Positions 36,168 through 45,920 of a DNA stretch of 64,000 nt are shown here, one piece after another. A program made the position numbers and the translations under genes. Source of the stretch: Cyclobacterium sp. 1_MG-2023. Its GTDB lineage: Bacteria; Bacteroidota; Bacteroidia; Cytophagales; Cyclobacteriaceae. The notes beneath the pieces are model-generated. The model made no database searches. It was not told the DNA's origin and saw only the letters and a program-made list of their open reading frames with translations. Positions within the stretch are counted from its first letter, which is position 1. Each line of letters starts with the position of its first letter. The stretch lies in contig NZ_JAUOPC010000005.1 in NCBI RefSeq assembly GCF_030546805.1, positions 186,001 through 250,000 of the forward strand. Reading direction: 5' to 3'.

Positions 36168-37478
36168 TTAATTTTGCTTCAACCATTTCCAAAGCACCTT
36201 ATAATTCACCTTGGAACCATGAACTAGAATTCCAATCCGATAAATTTTCCCCGCCAGCCAAGCCGTTGACAAAAAACCTGCCACAAGTAATGAAATTGAA
36301 AGCGCCAAATGATGCCAAGGCACCCCAAAACTAACCCTACCCATCATGGCTACTGGGGAAGTAAATGGGATTATGGAAAGCCAAAATGAGACATTACTAT
36401 TGGGGTCATCCAACACAAAAATAAATAACCCCATATACGCTACCAATAAAGGTATGGTCACAGGGAACATAAACTGCTGCGCATCAGATGGGCTATCTAC
36501 TGCAGCTCCTATCGCGGCAAAAAAGGCACCATAGAGCAAGTAACCACCTACAAAATAAATCAAAAACGTCAAGGTAATCTGCACAAAGTCCAGCCCTTGA
36601 ATCATTTGCAAAATTTCAACTATTTCCGGGTTTCCATCAGCAGGAAAAAGGCCTTGCTGCGCAGACATTTCCAGCATTTGTTGTTGAGGCATTTTCATAC
36701 CAAAATACCCCATAACCAGAGAAGACACCAAACCTATCAGGAGTATCCAGATTAAAAACTGTGTCAAACCTACCGCGCCAATACCTATAATCTTGCCCAT
36801 CATTAATTGAAAGGGTTTCAATGAAGAAACCAGGATCTCGATAATTCTACTGGATTTTTCCTCTATCACTCCTTGCATGACCTGATTCCCATATACAAAT
36901 ATGAAGGTGTAAATCAATATCCCGGCAAGAAAGCCGATGGCATAATTTACAACAGAATTTGAAATGCGTTCTCCTCCGGCTTCACTAACAATGATCGACT
37001 GAATGTCTACATTTGTTTTAAAGGCAGATAAAAGAAGTGGGTCAATACCTGAGGCTTGCAGTCTGAGTGACTCCATTTTACTCTGTAAGGAGGCTTCCAA
37101 ATTGGTAATCATGGATATTGGCGGCGTTTCTTCGCTGTAAAAAACTATCCCTTTCGGATTTTGTATGTCTAGTTTTGGAATGTAAAGAAAACCAAACCTC
37201 AGTCCTTCTTGCACCAATAACTTGGCATCTTCTTGCCCCAACTCGCTGTAAGAAAATGAATACAGTTCATTGCTCTCTAAAAAAAAGGAATTGTTCTCAT
37301 CTACCACCTCTATCACTTTTCTGTTCTCTCCAACGGTGTCGGACATGCCCACCCATAAAAACAAGCCTAGAATTGTAGGAAAGATGAGTGGTGTGATGAG
37401 TGTTGCCAAGAGAAAAGATCGCTTTTTAACCCTTGCTAAGTATTCTCTTTGGATGACTAAGAAGATTTTATTCGCCAT
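36168..37478 (-). CDS. ABC-2 type transporter permease, NatB-like
   Basis: About 436 residues from MANKIFLVIQREYL; an ATG three codons upstream is equally possible, and both lie within 20 bp of the ATPase stop. One N-terminal helix (LATLITPLIFPTILGLFLWV), a large extracytoplasmic domain (about 45-175), then five helices, including FLAGILIYTFIFVYGNQV and LTFLIYFVGGYLLYGAFFAA. The EEKSSRIIEILVSSLKP loop is characteristic of the NatB/ABC-2 permease family. It forms an exporter with the ATPase of the preceding gene; the substrate may be Na+ or a lipid/drug. Confidence 0.93.
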   Translation of the reverse strand: MANKIFLVIQREYLARVKKRSFLLATLITPLIFPTILGLFLWVGMSDTVGENRKVIEVVDENNSFFLESNELYSFSYSELGQEDAKLLVQEGLRFGFLYIPKLDIQNPKGIVFYSEETPPISMITNLEASLQSKMESLRLQASGIDPLLLSAFKTNVDIQSIIVSEAGGERISNSVVNYAIGFLAGILIYTFIFVYGNQVMQGVIEEKSSRIIEILVSSLKPFQLMMGKIIGIGAVGLTQFLIWILLIGLVSSLVMGYFGMKMPQQQMLEMSAQQGLFPADGNPEIVEILQMIQGLDFVQITLTFLIYFVGGYLLYGAFFAAIGAAVDSPSDAQQFMFPVTIPLLVAYMGLFIFVLDDPNSNVSFWLSIIPFTSPVAMMGRVSFGVPWHHLALSISLLVAGFLSTAWLAGKIYRIGILVHGSKVNYKVLWKWLKQN

Positions 37479-38370
37479 GACTTTCATTAATTTTCTGAAT
37501 GAATATCTCTTCTATACTTGGCACAATTTCTTCGAATCCAAGAATTTCTCCTTTTGACATGAGCATACCTAAGAGCTCATTGGGTTTTTGGTCTTTTAAT
37601 TCCAATTTAAACTCTAGCATCCCATCCTGCCGACGAAGCTCCTCTCCCATGGGAACGTATTCCATGCTATCAGGAATCATTTTAACTCTAAACACATTGG
37701 TTTTGGCTTCCTCCTTAATGGTCTGAATGGTGCCGTCTAGGATTTTTTTCGACCTATTGATCATTGCTATTTCATCACAAAGCAATTCAACAGATTCCAT
37801 TCTATGGGTTGACAATACTATGGTAACTCCTTGGTTCCGCAATTCAAGAATTTCATTTTTGATAATTTCTGCGTTTACCGGATCAAAACCTGAGAAAGGT
37901 TCATCCAAAATCAGTAAGTCAGGTCTATGAATAACGGTGGCGATAAACTGTACTTTCTGCGCCATACCTTTGGACAGGTCCTGGATTTTTTTGTCCTTCC
38001 ATTGGCTGAGATTAAGTTTTTCCAACCAATTGGTGATTTTTTGTTTGGCATCTTGTTTTCTTAAGCCTTTAATTTGAGCAAAATACAGCAATTGCTCCTT
38101 TACTTTCATCCCCTTATAGAGCCCCCTTTCTTCGGGAAGATAGCCTATATTCCGGACATGATCCATTTTTAAGGCTTGTCCATTGATATAAATCTCACCT
38201 GAATCTTTGTCTATTATTTGATTGACGATTCGAATGAGCGTTGTTTTACCTGCACCATTGGGGCCCAATAAGCCAAAAATTTTACCCTTACTAACAGAAA
38301 GATCAAAATCCTTGAGGGCAACATGTGATCCATAAGATTTATTTAATGATCGAATGCTTAATATTTCCAA
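37468..38370 (-). CDS. ABC transporter ATP-binding protein, NatA-like
   Basis: 300 residues from a TTG start. Walker [10 protein letters not shown] near residue 38, signature DLSKGMAQKVQ, Walker B LLILDEPFSGFDP and the switch His in STHRM. The C-terminal 80 residues form the extra domain of the NatA/CcmA-like group (ILDGTIQTIKEEAKTNV). It is translationally coupled to the permease gene that overlaps its stop. Confidence 0.94.
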   Translation of the reverse strand: MEILSIRSLNKSYGSHVALKDFDLSVSKGKIFGLLGPNGAGKTTLIRIVNQIIDKDSGEIYINGQALKMDHVRNIGYLPEERGLYKGMKVKEQLLYFAQIKGLRKQDAKQKITNWLEKLNLSQWKDKKIQDLSKGMAQKVQFIATVIHRPDLLILDEPFSGFDPVNAEIIKNEILELRNQGVTIVLSTHRMESVELLCDEIAMINRSKKILDGTIQTIKEEAKTNVFRVKMIPDSMEYVPMGEELRRQDGMLEFKLELKDQKPNELLGMLMSKGEILGFEEIVPSIEEIFIQKINESHGE

Positions 38371-38437
38371 ATGAACGAAGGTTTATCAACTGATTTGAAA
38401 CATTATAATGAACGGAAATCACCATTCAAAAATCTAA

Positions 38438-39325
38438 CTATTCCAAAGATACGGAACCCACTGAAACATCAATTAAAAAGGTCATGAGATTTTCAGCATC
38501 TTTTGAATAGCCCTTACTCACATAAGTTTTATCATCAATCTTTTTCAAGTTGAAAGGCAGTTTGGTTCGGCACATTGCTGTTGACTTAATCTTGACCAAA
38601 TACGGGAGGTTCTTAGGAGGTAATTTTATTTTCACTGAACCGGCTCCCACCATGGTGTGTATTTGGGAGGCTCCGGCCATGGTATCATTAAAGGTTAGAT
38701 TGACGGAACCATAGTTGACATCAAACATCAAAAGGCGGGCATTTGAAAACTGCATGTCGTTGGCATACACAGAGCCCATATTAATGGCTACTGATAAGGT
38801 ATCCATATTTACAGAATTGGACACCTGATTGGCATAGTCTAAAAAAACATCGGCCGAGGCAGTTTTTACAATACAATTGGAAACAGGCAAGTTTGAAAAA
38901 TCAATTCTGGCTTTTCCAATCCCAAACTGAAAATGAAGGTCATAAAGGTAATTAGGGTCTAACCCAACATCCCACTTGTGATCATAGTCATCATCACTGC
39001 TTGAGAAAAGCCTATAAGAAAGGTTTTTACTTAAACTTTCCGACTCTACATTTTTATGCACCAATCTGGCATGAAGTACTCCATCTACCAAATCATGAGT
39101 AAATGAAGGCAATATGTTTACCTTCCCTAGTTCTGCATCCACATACAAAGGTACGCCATGATAGGACCTATTGATATGAGATACCCCCTTATAGCTAGAG
39201 AAATTTAGGCTCACCAGATCTATGTCATTTCCTTCTGCCACTTCAAAATGACGCAGTATTTGTGCATCAGTTGAGATGACCATAAAAATGACCAAACATA
39301 TCGATATATTTAATTCCTTAAACAT
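38438..39325 (-). CDS. Secreted protein with DUF4097/toast-rack-like beta repeats
   Basis: 295 residues with a signal peptide (SICLVIFMVISTDAQ). The mature part shows repeating beta strands with the pattern of toast-rack/DUF4097 domains: FQFGIGKARIDFSNLPVSNC, then ASADVFLDY, MGSVYANDMQFSNAR, VNYGSVNLTFNDT, GAGSVKIKLPP and a closing IDVSVGSVSLE. Each GS-V turn is one rung. Such proteins are common in Bacteroidota envelopes and often sit near anti-sigma or stress genes; the role is unknown. It lies between the ABC exporter and dnaJ. Confidence 0.78.
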   Translation of the reverse strand: MFKELNISICLVIFMVISTDAQILRHFEVAEGNDIDLVSLNFSSYKGVSHINRSYHGVPLYVDAELGKVNILPSFTHDLVDGVLHARLVHKNVESESLSKNLSYRLFSSSDDDYDHKWDVGLDPNYLYDLHFQFGIGKARIDFSNLPVSNCIVKTASADVFLDYANQVSNSVNMDTLSVAINMGSVYANDMQFSNARLLMFDVNYGSVNLTFNDTMAGASQIHTMVGAGSVKIKLPPKNLPYLVKIKSTAMCRTKLPFNLKKIDDKTYVSKGYSKDAENLMTFLIDVSVGSVSLE

Positions 39326-39371
39326 AGGGAATTAATACGATAGAAGATGGAAAAGGTTTCTATAAAGAAAA

Positions 39372-39382
39372 GGCCGGTGGCC
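39372..39382 (-). terminator. Possible weak terminator after dnaJ
   Basis: GGCC-ACC-GGCC on the minus strand followed by TTTTCTTT, 13 bp after the dnaJ stop. The stem is short, so this is tentative. Confidence 0.4.
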
Positions 39383-39394
39383 GACCCTCTCATT

Positions 39395-40510
39395 TTAGAA
39401 AAATTCTTTAACTTTATCAAATATACTTTTCTCAGATTGTCCAGGATTCGGTTTGAAGTTTTCAGAATCTCGCAATGACTCGAGCTTTTCTCTTTCTTCT
39501 TTACTTACTTCTTTTGGCGTCCAAACATTGATATGAATCAATTGGTCACCTTTTCCATATCCATTAAGTTCTTTTATACCTTTCCCTTTCAATCTCAGGA
39601 TTTTCCCTGACTGAGTTCCCGGTTCAATTTTTATTTTAACCTTCCCATCTATGGTCGGCACTTCTAAAGATGCCCCAAGAGCTACATCTATAAAGCTGAG
39701 GTATAGGTCATAGACAACATTGTTTCCATCCCTTACCAACTCATCATCCTCAATCTCTTCTATAAGGATCAATAAATCACCCGGTATTCCGCCGGGCACT
39801 TCATTTCCTTTACTGGATAAGCTTAGCTGCATACCTTCCGAAACACCGGCAGGAATATTAATAGGTATAATTTCCTCTTTCACTACCAATCCGTTGGCAT
39901 TGGCATTCGGGGGTCTTTTATCTACGATTTGACCACTGCCTTCACAGGAAGGGCAAGTACTTGCAGAGACCATCTGCCCCAGCATGGTATTGACAACTTT
40001 TTTTATTTGTCCTTGACCTTGGCAGGTGGAGCAGGTTTTAAAAGTTACTCCGTCAGCAATCATGTGACGTTTTACCTTGATCTTTTTCTCTACACCATTG
40101 GCAAGCTCCCTAAGGTTAAGCTTTAACTTCACCCTAAGATTGGTTCCTTTTTTGGTGCGTCTGCCACCACGTCCTCCACCACCACCAAAAAATGAATCAA
40201 ATCCTCCGCCACCGCCGAAGATATCTCCAAATTGAGAAAAGATGTCATCCATATTCATGCCACCACCGCCATAGCCGGCATTTCCACCTACGCCTTGGTG
40301 ACCATATTGATCGTAACGCCTTCTTTTTTCCGGATTACTTAGAATCTCATAAGCCTCCGCTCCTTCCTTGAACTTATCTTCAGCAGTAGGATCACCGGGG
40401 TTTTTATCCGGGTGAAATTTAATGGCCAATTTTCTATAAGCCTTTTTTATTTCTTCTTGGCTTGCACTTTTCGCAACTCCCAGAACTTCGTAATAATCTC
40501 TTTTAGCCAT
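39395..40510 (-). CDS. dnaJ: Chaperone DnaJ with reduced zinc finger
   Basis: 371 residues. J domain (1-70) with FHPDKNPGD, a Gly/Phe-rich linker ([27 protein letters not shown]), a zinc-finger region, two substrate-binding beta domains ([16 protein letters not shown]) and a C-terminal tail. Only two CxxCxGxG motifs are present (CSTCQGQG and CPSCEGSG). By alignment to ordinary DnaJ these are motifs 2 and 3; motif 1 is replaced by [10 protein letters not shown] and motif 4 by [10 protein letters not shown]. It activates DnaK ATPase and delivers clients. It follows grpE by 6 bp; dnaK is elsewhere. Confidence 0.95.
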   Translation of the reverse strand: MAKRDYYEVLGVAKSASQEEIKKAYRKLAIKFHPDKNPGDPTAEDKFKEGAEAYEILSNPEKRRRYDQYGHQGVGGNAGYGGGGMNMDDIFSQFGDIFGGGGGFDSFFGGGGGRGGRRTKKGTNLRVKLKLNLRELANGVEKKIKVKRHMIADGVTFKTCSTCQGQGQIKKVVNTMLGQMVSASTCPSCEGSGQIVDKRPPNANANGLVVKEEIIPINIPAGVSEGMQLSLSSKGNEVPGGIPGDLLILIEEIEDDELVRDGNNVVYDLYLSFIDVALGASLEVPTIDGKVKIKIEPGTQSGKILRLKGKGIKELNGYGKGDQLIHINVWTPKEVSKEEREKLESLRDSENFKPNPGQSEKSIFDKVKEFF

Positions 40511-40516
40511 AAGTTT

Positions 40517-41083
40517 TTAGTTTCCTATTACCACTTTTGCAAATCGGACCACCTTATCTGAAAGCATGTATCCTTTCTCAACTACATCTACAATTTTCCC
40601 TTTCAAATCCTCTGAAGGAGCGGGAATTTGAGTAATTGCTTCATGGTATTCTGCGTCAAATTCCTTTCCTATTAAATCATCCATCGGTAACAAACCTTTG
40701 GATTCAAGAATCTTTTCTAATTTATTATAAATTAGCTTGCTTCCTTCTTGGTCATTTCCCTCAACCTTAAAAGACCTTTCAAAATCATCCATTACAGGAA
40801 GAATTTCTTGGATCAGGTTTATAGAAGCTGTACTAATCATCTCCAGCTTTTCCTTAGCTGTTCTTCTTCGATAATTTTCAAATTCAGAATACAACCTGAC
40901 ATATTTGTCTTTCAGTTCTTGGTTTTCTTTTGCCATACTGTCTGACTTCGCTTCGCCTTCTACTTTCTCTTCGATATCTTCCTGAGCGGATTCTTTGTTC
41001 AGATCTTCTTCATTTTTAAGGTTTTCGCTTGTACCTGCCTGATCTAAGCCTTGTTCCTTTTCTTCATTCACATTATCTGTCAT
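40517..41083 (-). CDS. grpE: Nucleotide exchange factor GrpE
   Basis: 188 residues. The N-terminal 65 are acidic and disordered (Glu/Lys-rich), followed by a long coiled coil (ELKDKYVRLYSEFENYRRRT, with the conserved ENYRRR), and a C-terminal beta domain containing AITQIPAPSE and GYMLSDKVVRFAKVVIG. It opens DnaK to release ADP. Operon with dnaJ. Confidence 0.96.
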   Translation of the reverse strand: MTDNVNEEKEQGLDQAGTSENLKNEEDLNKESAQEDIEEKVEGEAKSDSMAKENQELKDKYVRLYSEFENYRRRTAKEKLEMISTASINLIQEILPVMDDFERSFKVEGNDQEGSKLIYNKLEKILESKGLLPMDDLIGKEFDAEYHEAITQIPAPSEDLKGKIVDVVEKGYMLSDKVVRFAKVVIGN

Positions 41084-41163
41084 TATTCAATTCTTTTATC
41101 TTCAATCAAACTCCTTTAAACAATTAACTTGCCATTTTCAATTAATATGACATTCTGACACAT

Positions 41164-42153
41164 TTACTGCAATGCACTCCAAATCAAATCTTTAAGTGCA
41201 GGCAACTGAAAACCTGTCACGGATGAAAAATAAAGATGTGGCACATCTTTCGGTATTTCAGGTTTTAGTGCTTCCATAAGCTCTTCATCCAATAGATCTG
41301 CTTTGGAAATGGCCAAAATCCGTTTTTTATCCAGTAGCTCAGGATTGTATCTTTTAATTTCATCCAATAGAATAGCGTATTGCTCACCAATATGGTCTGC
41401 ATCTGCAGGCACTAAAAACAAGAGTATGGAATTCCTCTCAATATGCCGTAGGAACCTAAGTCCTAACCCCTTACCTTCTGCAGCTCCTTCAATAATACCC
41501 GGTATATCTGCCATCACAAAGGATTTACCATCTCTATAGTCCACTACTCCTAAATTTGGGATGAGTGTGGTAAAGGCATAATCCGCAATTTCAGGTTTTG
41601 CTGCAGACACACTGGCCAATAAAGTTGATTTACCTGCATTTGGAAAACCCACCAAGCCCACATCCGCCAATAGCTTAAGCTCCAAAATGATCCATTCCTC
41701 TATTCCTTCACCTCCGGACTGTGCATAATGAGGAGCTTGATTAGTCGAGGTCTTAAAGTGGTCATTACCTTGCCCTCCTCTACCTCCTGGAGTCAAAACA
41801 AACTCTTGTCCATCTTCAGTAATTTCACACCTGAACTCACCTGTTTCTGCCTCACGTGCAACAGTACCAATGGGTACTTCTAAAATGACATCCTTTCCAT
41901 CTGCACCTTTTCTTCTGCCTCCTTCACCATTATTTCCTCTATCTGCAATGACATGTTTTTTGTATTTTAGATGAAGTAGGGTCCACAACTGGGCATTTCC
42001 TCTTAGAATAATATGGCCTCCTCTGCCACCATCACCACCATCAGGACCGCCCTTGGGCACATGTTTTTCTCGTCTGAAATGTACTGACCCATTTCCTCCT
42101 GCTCCCGATCGGGAACAAAATTTTACATAATCAATAAAATTGGATCCTGCCAC
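41164..42153 (-). CDS. obgE: GTPase ObgE/CgtA
   Basis: 329 residues from a GTG start. The Gly-rich Obg domain ([20 protein letters not shown], about 14-33) is followed by a G domain with G1 [10 protein letters not shown]3 DIPGIIEGA (switch II), G4 SKAD and a short C-terminus. There is no OCT domain, as usual in this phylum. It binds the 50S subunit and links ribosome assembly to (p)ppGpp. Confidence 0.97.
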   Translation of the reverse strand: MAGSNFIDYVKFCSRSGAGGNGSVHFRREKHVPKGGPDGGDGGRGGHIILRGNAQLWTLLHLKYKKHVIADRGNNGEGGRRKGADGKDVILEVPIGTVAREAETGEFRCEITEDGQEFVLTPGGRGGQGNDHFKTSTNQAPHYAQSGGEGIEEWIILELKLLADVGLVGFPNAGKSTLLASVSAAKPEIADYAFTTLIPNLGVVDYRDGKSFVMADIPGIIEGAAEGKGLGLRFLRHIERNSILLFLVPADADHIGEQYAILLDEIKRYNPELLDKKRILAISKADLLDEELMEALKPEIPKDVPHLYFSSVTGFQLPALKDLIWSALQ

Positions 42154-42269
42154 TACTTTCCTCGTTTAATTAGTACTTCTTTATTATTCTTCTCCTACCA
42201 AGGTTTGGATGAAAAGAAAATGGCCAAGCTTAAAAGCTCAGCCATAAAATTATCATGCAAAGATAGTGA

Positions 42270-42842
42270 TTAATACTTATCTACAACAGCACAAATCTTT
42301 TGAAAGATTTCATCAATGGCACCAACACCATGAATTTTGGACAATTTCCCTTGCTTTTCGTAATAATTCGCAACCGGCAAAGTCTCTTGATTGTAAACCT
42401 TAATCCTATTGTTAATCTTTTCTTCGTCTTGGTCGTCCACTCTTCCTGAAGTCTTACCTCTTTCCATCAAACGGTTTTTCAACTCTTCCTCAGGAACCTC
42501 TAAAGCTATCATCCCTGAAATGGCTGTCCCTTTTTTGGTCAATAAAGTGTCAAGTGCTTCCGCCTGTGCAACAGTCCTAGGAAAACCATCAAAAATCACC
42601 CCATTGGCATCCAAAGAATGGTTGATCTTGTCTTCTACCATACCAATTACAACTTCGTCCGGAACAAGATTTCCTTCATCCATGTATTTACGGGCCAATT
42701 TACCTAGCTCAGTACCTTCACCCAAATGCTTTCTGAATAAATCCCCAGTGGATATGTGTTCAATATTGTATTTTTCTATCAACTTTTCACTTTGGGTCCC
42801 TTTACCTGCTCCGGGAGGGCCAAACAAAACGATATTTAACAT
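42270..42842 (-). CDS. adk: Adenylate kinase
   Basis: 190 residues, the short-lid form. P-loop GPPGAGKGTQ at residues 7-16, ISTGDLFR, and FDGFPRTVAQAEAL with the AMP-binding Arg. The lid is short (RGKTSGRVDDQDEE) and has no Cys zinc site. It converts AMP + ATP to 2 ADP. It lies 27 bp after hpt on the same strand, so the two purine-nucleotide genes are probably cotranscribed. Confidence 0.97.
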   Translation of the reverse strand: MLNIVLFGPPGAGKGTQSEKLIEKYNIEHISTGDLFRKHLGEGTELGKLARKYMDEGNLVPDEVVIGMVEDKINHSLDANGVIFDGFPRTVAQAEALDTLLTKKGTAISGMIALEVPEEELKNRLMERGKTSGRVDDQDEEKINNRIKVYNQETLPVANYYEKQGKLSKIHGVGAIDEIFQKICAVVDKY

Positions 42843-42869
42843 AAGTGTAATTTTAATATGAATAGAGTA

Positions 42870-43406
42870 TTAATTTTTATCAACTATTTGGTATAAATCT
42901 CTCAAATTTCTTCCCAGACCTTCAAAATCCAAGCCATATCCCACCACAAATAAGTCGGGAATTTCAAAACCTACATACTTAATATCAATAGGTTTTTTAA
43001 GGGCATCCGGTTTGGTCAGCAGGCTGACCACCTCAACACTTTTTGGGTTTTCGGCATTAATTGCTTCAAGAAGGTGCGACATACTAGTACCTGTATCCAC
43101 AATGTCTTCGACTATTATAACGTCTTTCCCTTGAAGCGACTCCTCTAGGCCTATCAAATCCCTAACTTTCCCCTCAGATTTCACGCCGGAATAAGAAGCA
43201 ATTTTAATAAAGCTTACTGTAACATCTACAGTTACTTCTTTGCAAATATCAGACATAAACATAAAACTACCGTTTAAAACAGCTAAAAAGATGGGATTTT
43301 TTCCTTGATAATCATGATTTATAGCATTGGCAAGTTCTTTTACCCTTTTTAGAAGTACAGCTTCTTTTAGAAATTGCTCAAAAACCAGGTGCTTTAATTG
43401 AATCAT
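42870..43406 (-). CDS. hpt: Hypoxanthine phosphoribosyltransferase
   Basis: 178 residues. PRPP-binding motif VIIVEDIVDTGTSM, the PPi loop LNGSFMF, and KYVGFEIPDLFVVGYGLDF at the purine site, which is the hypoxanthine/guanine type. It salvages hypoxanthine and guanine with PRPP. The spacing to adk supports a two-gene purine unit. Confidence 0.96.
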   Translation of the reverse strand: MIQLKHLVFEQFLKEAVLLKRVKELANAINHDYQGKNPIFLAVLNGSFMFMSDICKEVTVDVTVSFIKIASYSGVKSEGKVRDLIGLEESLQGKDVIIVEDIVDTGTSMSHLLEAINAENPKSVEVVSLLTKPDALKKPIDIKYVGFEIPDLFVVGYGLDFEGLGRNLRDLYQIVDKN

Positions 43407-43484
43407 TCTAACCGGATGTGTTTTGGGGTCGTAAAGTATTTGTCTAAATAATATGGTTATAAATTAAGAACATAATCAAAACCA

Positions 43485-44402
43485 TTACAAATATTGCAAT
43501 AAATATTGGTAGAATTTTACCATACTTTCCAAATCTGACAAAGCCACCTTCTCAATCGGACTGTGGGGGTTTTCCTCAGGAAGTCCAATAAAACACCAAT
43601 CTATTGGATAGGGGCTCATTTGAATTTCCCTTCCATCGCTTCCACCATAAGCTTCAACCTCAAGTTGAAAAGGAATATTGGATCTACGGGCCATTTCGAT
43701 AATTTTATCGACAAATTTCTTACGTGGAATAAAGCTATCTCTCATGGAAATGACTACCCCTTCATTAAAATGCACCCCTTCGGTAACCCAAGTTACATCC
43801 GCTATAAGCGCTTGTTTAATTTTCCAATGGTCATAAATAAATTTAATCAGGAAAGGAACAGAACCACCACCATGCTCTTCATAAGTACTAAACACAAGCA
43901 CTCCATTTTCTAGTGTTTCACACAATTGTAGCAAGGTATACACCCCCAATCTATTGTCTAAAAAGGCACCCTCAAGATAGCCGTCTCCCACTTTAACATG
44001 CTGTTCGAAGGAAAGCAAAGTACCTGTTTGAATCTTTCTAGGGAAATCATGGTATACATTCCCATCAATTTCTTTGGCTTTACACCTAATGGGTCCGGCC
44101 TCATCTTGACCAACCAACCATACGCCATCCAAAAGTTCCGGACCACCAATGGGCACAAGTTGGTTCTCATACCTAGCCGTAAAACCTACAGTATCCATAT
44201 GTGCGAATACAGCAGTTCTGGGCTTACCGAAAACAAGAACAATATTGTCTTGAAATTCTTCGCCAAAATAAATTTTTGGTGTAACTTTCCAGTTGACTTT
44301 ACGTTCTAAAATATGGTTTAAGATAAAAGCAGATATATTTGCTTCATCACCTGACACACTTTCTAATTGAAGAATTTCTTTTAATAAATTTGTGAATGGC
44401 AT
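43485..44402 (-). CDS. M42/M20-like dinuclear zinc aminopeptidase
   Basis: 305 residues, shorter than most M42 members (about 340-360). Zinc ligands visible: FAHMDTVGF (His, with catalytic Asp), AFLDNRLG (bridging Asp), STYEEHGGG (catalytic Glu and ligand Glu), IADVTW (Asp) and ENPHSPIEK (terminal His). Relatives remove N-terminal residues from peptides in the cytosol; there is no signal peptide. It lies 78 bp upstream of hpt on the same strand. Confidence 0.88.
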   Translation of the reverse strand: MPFTNLLKEILQLESVSGDEANISAFILNHILERKVNWKVTPKIYFGEEFQDNIVLVFGKPRTAVFAHMDTVGFTARYENQLVPIGGPELLDGVWLVGQDEAGPIRCKAKEIDGNVYHDFPRKIQTGTLLSFEQHVKVGDGYLEGAFLDNRLGVYTLLQLCETLENGVLVFSTYEEHGGGSVPFLIKFIYDHWKIKQALIADVTWVTEGVHFNEGVVISMRDSFIPRKKFVDKIIEMARRSNIPFQLEVEAYGGSDGREIQMSPYPIDWCFIGLPEENPHSPIEKVALSDLESMVKFYQYLLQYL

Positions 44403-44494
44403 AGTTTATGTTAAATATTTTTATAAATTTCGGGATCAAATTAGTTTTTATTGAAACAATTGACATAGATGTTTAAAGTTCCCGTAAATTAATA

Positions 44495-44502
44495 TACATT
44501 TG
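44495..44502 (+). promoter_or_regulatory. -7 promoter element for the ompA-like gene
   Basis: TACATTTG matches TAnnTTTG and lies 75 bp before the ATG, in line with a strong outer-membrane protein gene with a leader of about 70 nt. Confidence 0.5.
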
Positions 44503-44577
44503 TATCATAAACCGAGTAAAAATCTAATAGCAATCAAAATCAATTAAAACACTGAATGTTGTAAAAAATTTTTTATC

Positions 44578-45849
44578 ATGAAAAAAATAATACTATCAAC
44601 ACTAATGGTTGGTGCTTTAGCTGTAGGTGCTAATGCTCAAGACGACTTCAACAAATGGTCTGTAGAGGTTAATGGAGGGTTCAACAAACCAATGGCTCCA
44701 ATGACGCCAGGTTATTTCTCACCTACCCTTAATCTTGGACATGCCGACCTTGGGGTCAGGTATATGTTTAACGAAAAATTCGGAACCAAACTAGATTTTG
44801 GTATCGGTAGCTTCAAAAATGCTAGCGACACTCCTGATTTCTCATCAAACTATTACCGTCTAAACCTACAAGGAGTTGCAAATCTTGGAAGAATCCTGAA
44901 CTGGGAAACCTTTTCACAGACTTTCAATCTTTTGGGTCACTTTGGCGGCGGAATTGGCCAGCTTACAGCTCAAGAAAACCAATTTGCAGACATAAAAGAC
45001 AAACAGTACAATGTTAGTACCGGTATGACCTTGCAAGTTAAATTAAGTGACAGAGTTGCCCTTAACGGTGACATCACTAATTTCGTTGCAGGACGTCAAT
45101 CAGTAGCTTTCGACGGAGCTTCTGACATTACTGCCGCTGATGATGGATACTACGGAATGAATTCTGTATGGTGGACTGGTACTTTAGGTCTTACTTTCTA
45201 TCTAGGAAGTAACGATACACACGCTGATTGGTACATCAGAGAAAACAAATATGCTACTAAGGATGAATTGGCAACTCAGATCGGTGAGATCAAAGACATG
45301 CTAAAAGATTCAGATGGCGATGGTGTTCCTGATTATTTGGACAAAGAGCCTAACACTCCGGCTGGAGCAAGGGTTAATTCCGCAGGTACTACTATGGATT
45401 CTGATGGAGATGGTCTTCCTGACCACTTAGACAAATGTCCTTTCGTTCCAGGTCCAGCTTCTCTTGAGGGATGTGCTCCTGAAGACACTGAAGAAGTTGA
45501 TTACCTTGCAAAAGCGATCAACGATCAGTATGTAAACGTTTATTTTGCATTCGATAGCTCTAAACCACTAGGGTACTCTGCTTCTTCTGCTAATTATGTA
45601 GCAAACTTCATGAAGAGAAACCCAGGTGTTCAGGTTGAAATCAAAGGTTATGCTGATGAGTTAGGTCCTGAGAACTACAACATGAAGCTTTCTGAAAAAA
45701 GAGCCAAGTCTGTTTATGATTTGCTAGTAGCTACAGGAGTAGATGCATCTAGACTTTCTTACAAAGGTTATGGTGAAGACACAAGCGTAGACAAATCTTC
45801 CACAGATGCTAGACAAATGGCTAGAAGAGTAAGTTTTGAGATCCAATAA
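44578..45849 (+). CDS. OmpA family protein with thrombospondin type 3 repeats
   Basis: 423 residues. A signal peptide (MKKIILSTLMVGALAVGANAQ), then a beta-barrel-like region (about 22-225), two Asp-rich calcium-type TSP3 repeats (DSDGDGVPDYLDKEP and DSDGDGLPDHLDKCP, about 243-290) and a C-terminal OmpA domain with the peptidoglycan-binding signature YADELGPENYNMKLSEKRA. It anchors the outer membrane to the cell wall. Probably abundant: own promoter, strong terminator and frequent, common codons. Confidence 0.95.
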   Translation: MKKIILSTLMVGALAVGANAQDDFNKWSVEVNGGFNKPMAPMTPGYFSPTLNLGHADLGVRYMFNEKFGTKLDFGIGSFKNASDTPDFSSNYYRLNLQGVANLGRILNWETFSQTFNLLGHFGGGIGQLTAQENQFADIKDKQYNVSTGMTLQVKLSDRVALNGDITNFVAGRQSVAFDGASDITAADDGYYGMNSVWWTGTLGLTFYLGSNDTHADWYIRENKYATKDELATQIGEIKDMLKDSDGDGVPDYLDKEPNTPAGARVNSAGTTMDSDGDGLPDHLDKCPFVPGPASLEGCAPEDTEEVDYLAKAINDQYVNVYFAFDSSKPLGYSASSANYVANFMKRNPGVQVEIKGYADELGPENYNMKLSEKRAKSVYDLLVATGVDASRLSYKGYGEDTSVDKSSTDARQMARRVSFEIQ

Positions 45850-45871
45850 TAGGATTCATAAATAAATATTT

Positions 45872-45899
45872 AAAACCCGATCTTAAAAGATCGGGTTTT
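45872..45899 (+). terminator. Terminator after the ompA-like gene
   Basis: AAAACCCGATCTT pairs with AAGATCGGGTTTT and is followed by more T, 23 bp after the stop. Confidence 0.92.
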
Positions 45900-45920
45900 T
45901 TTGTTTTACTTTGTCCTATC

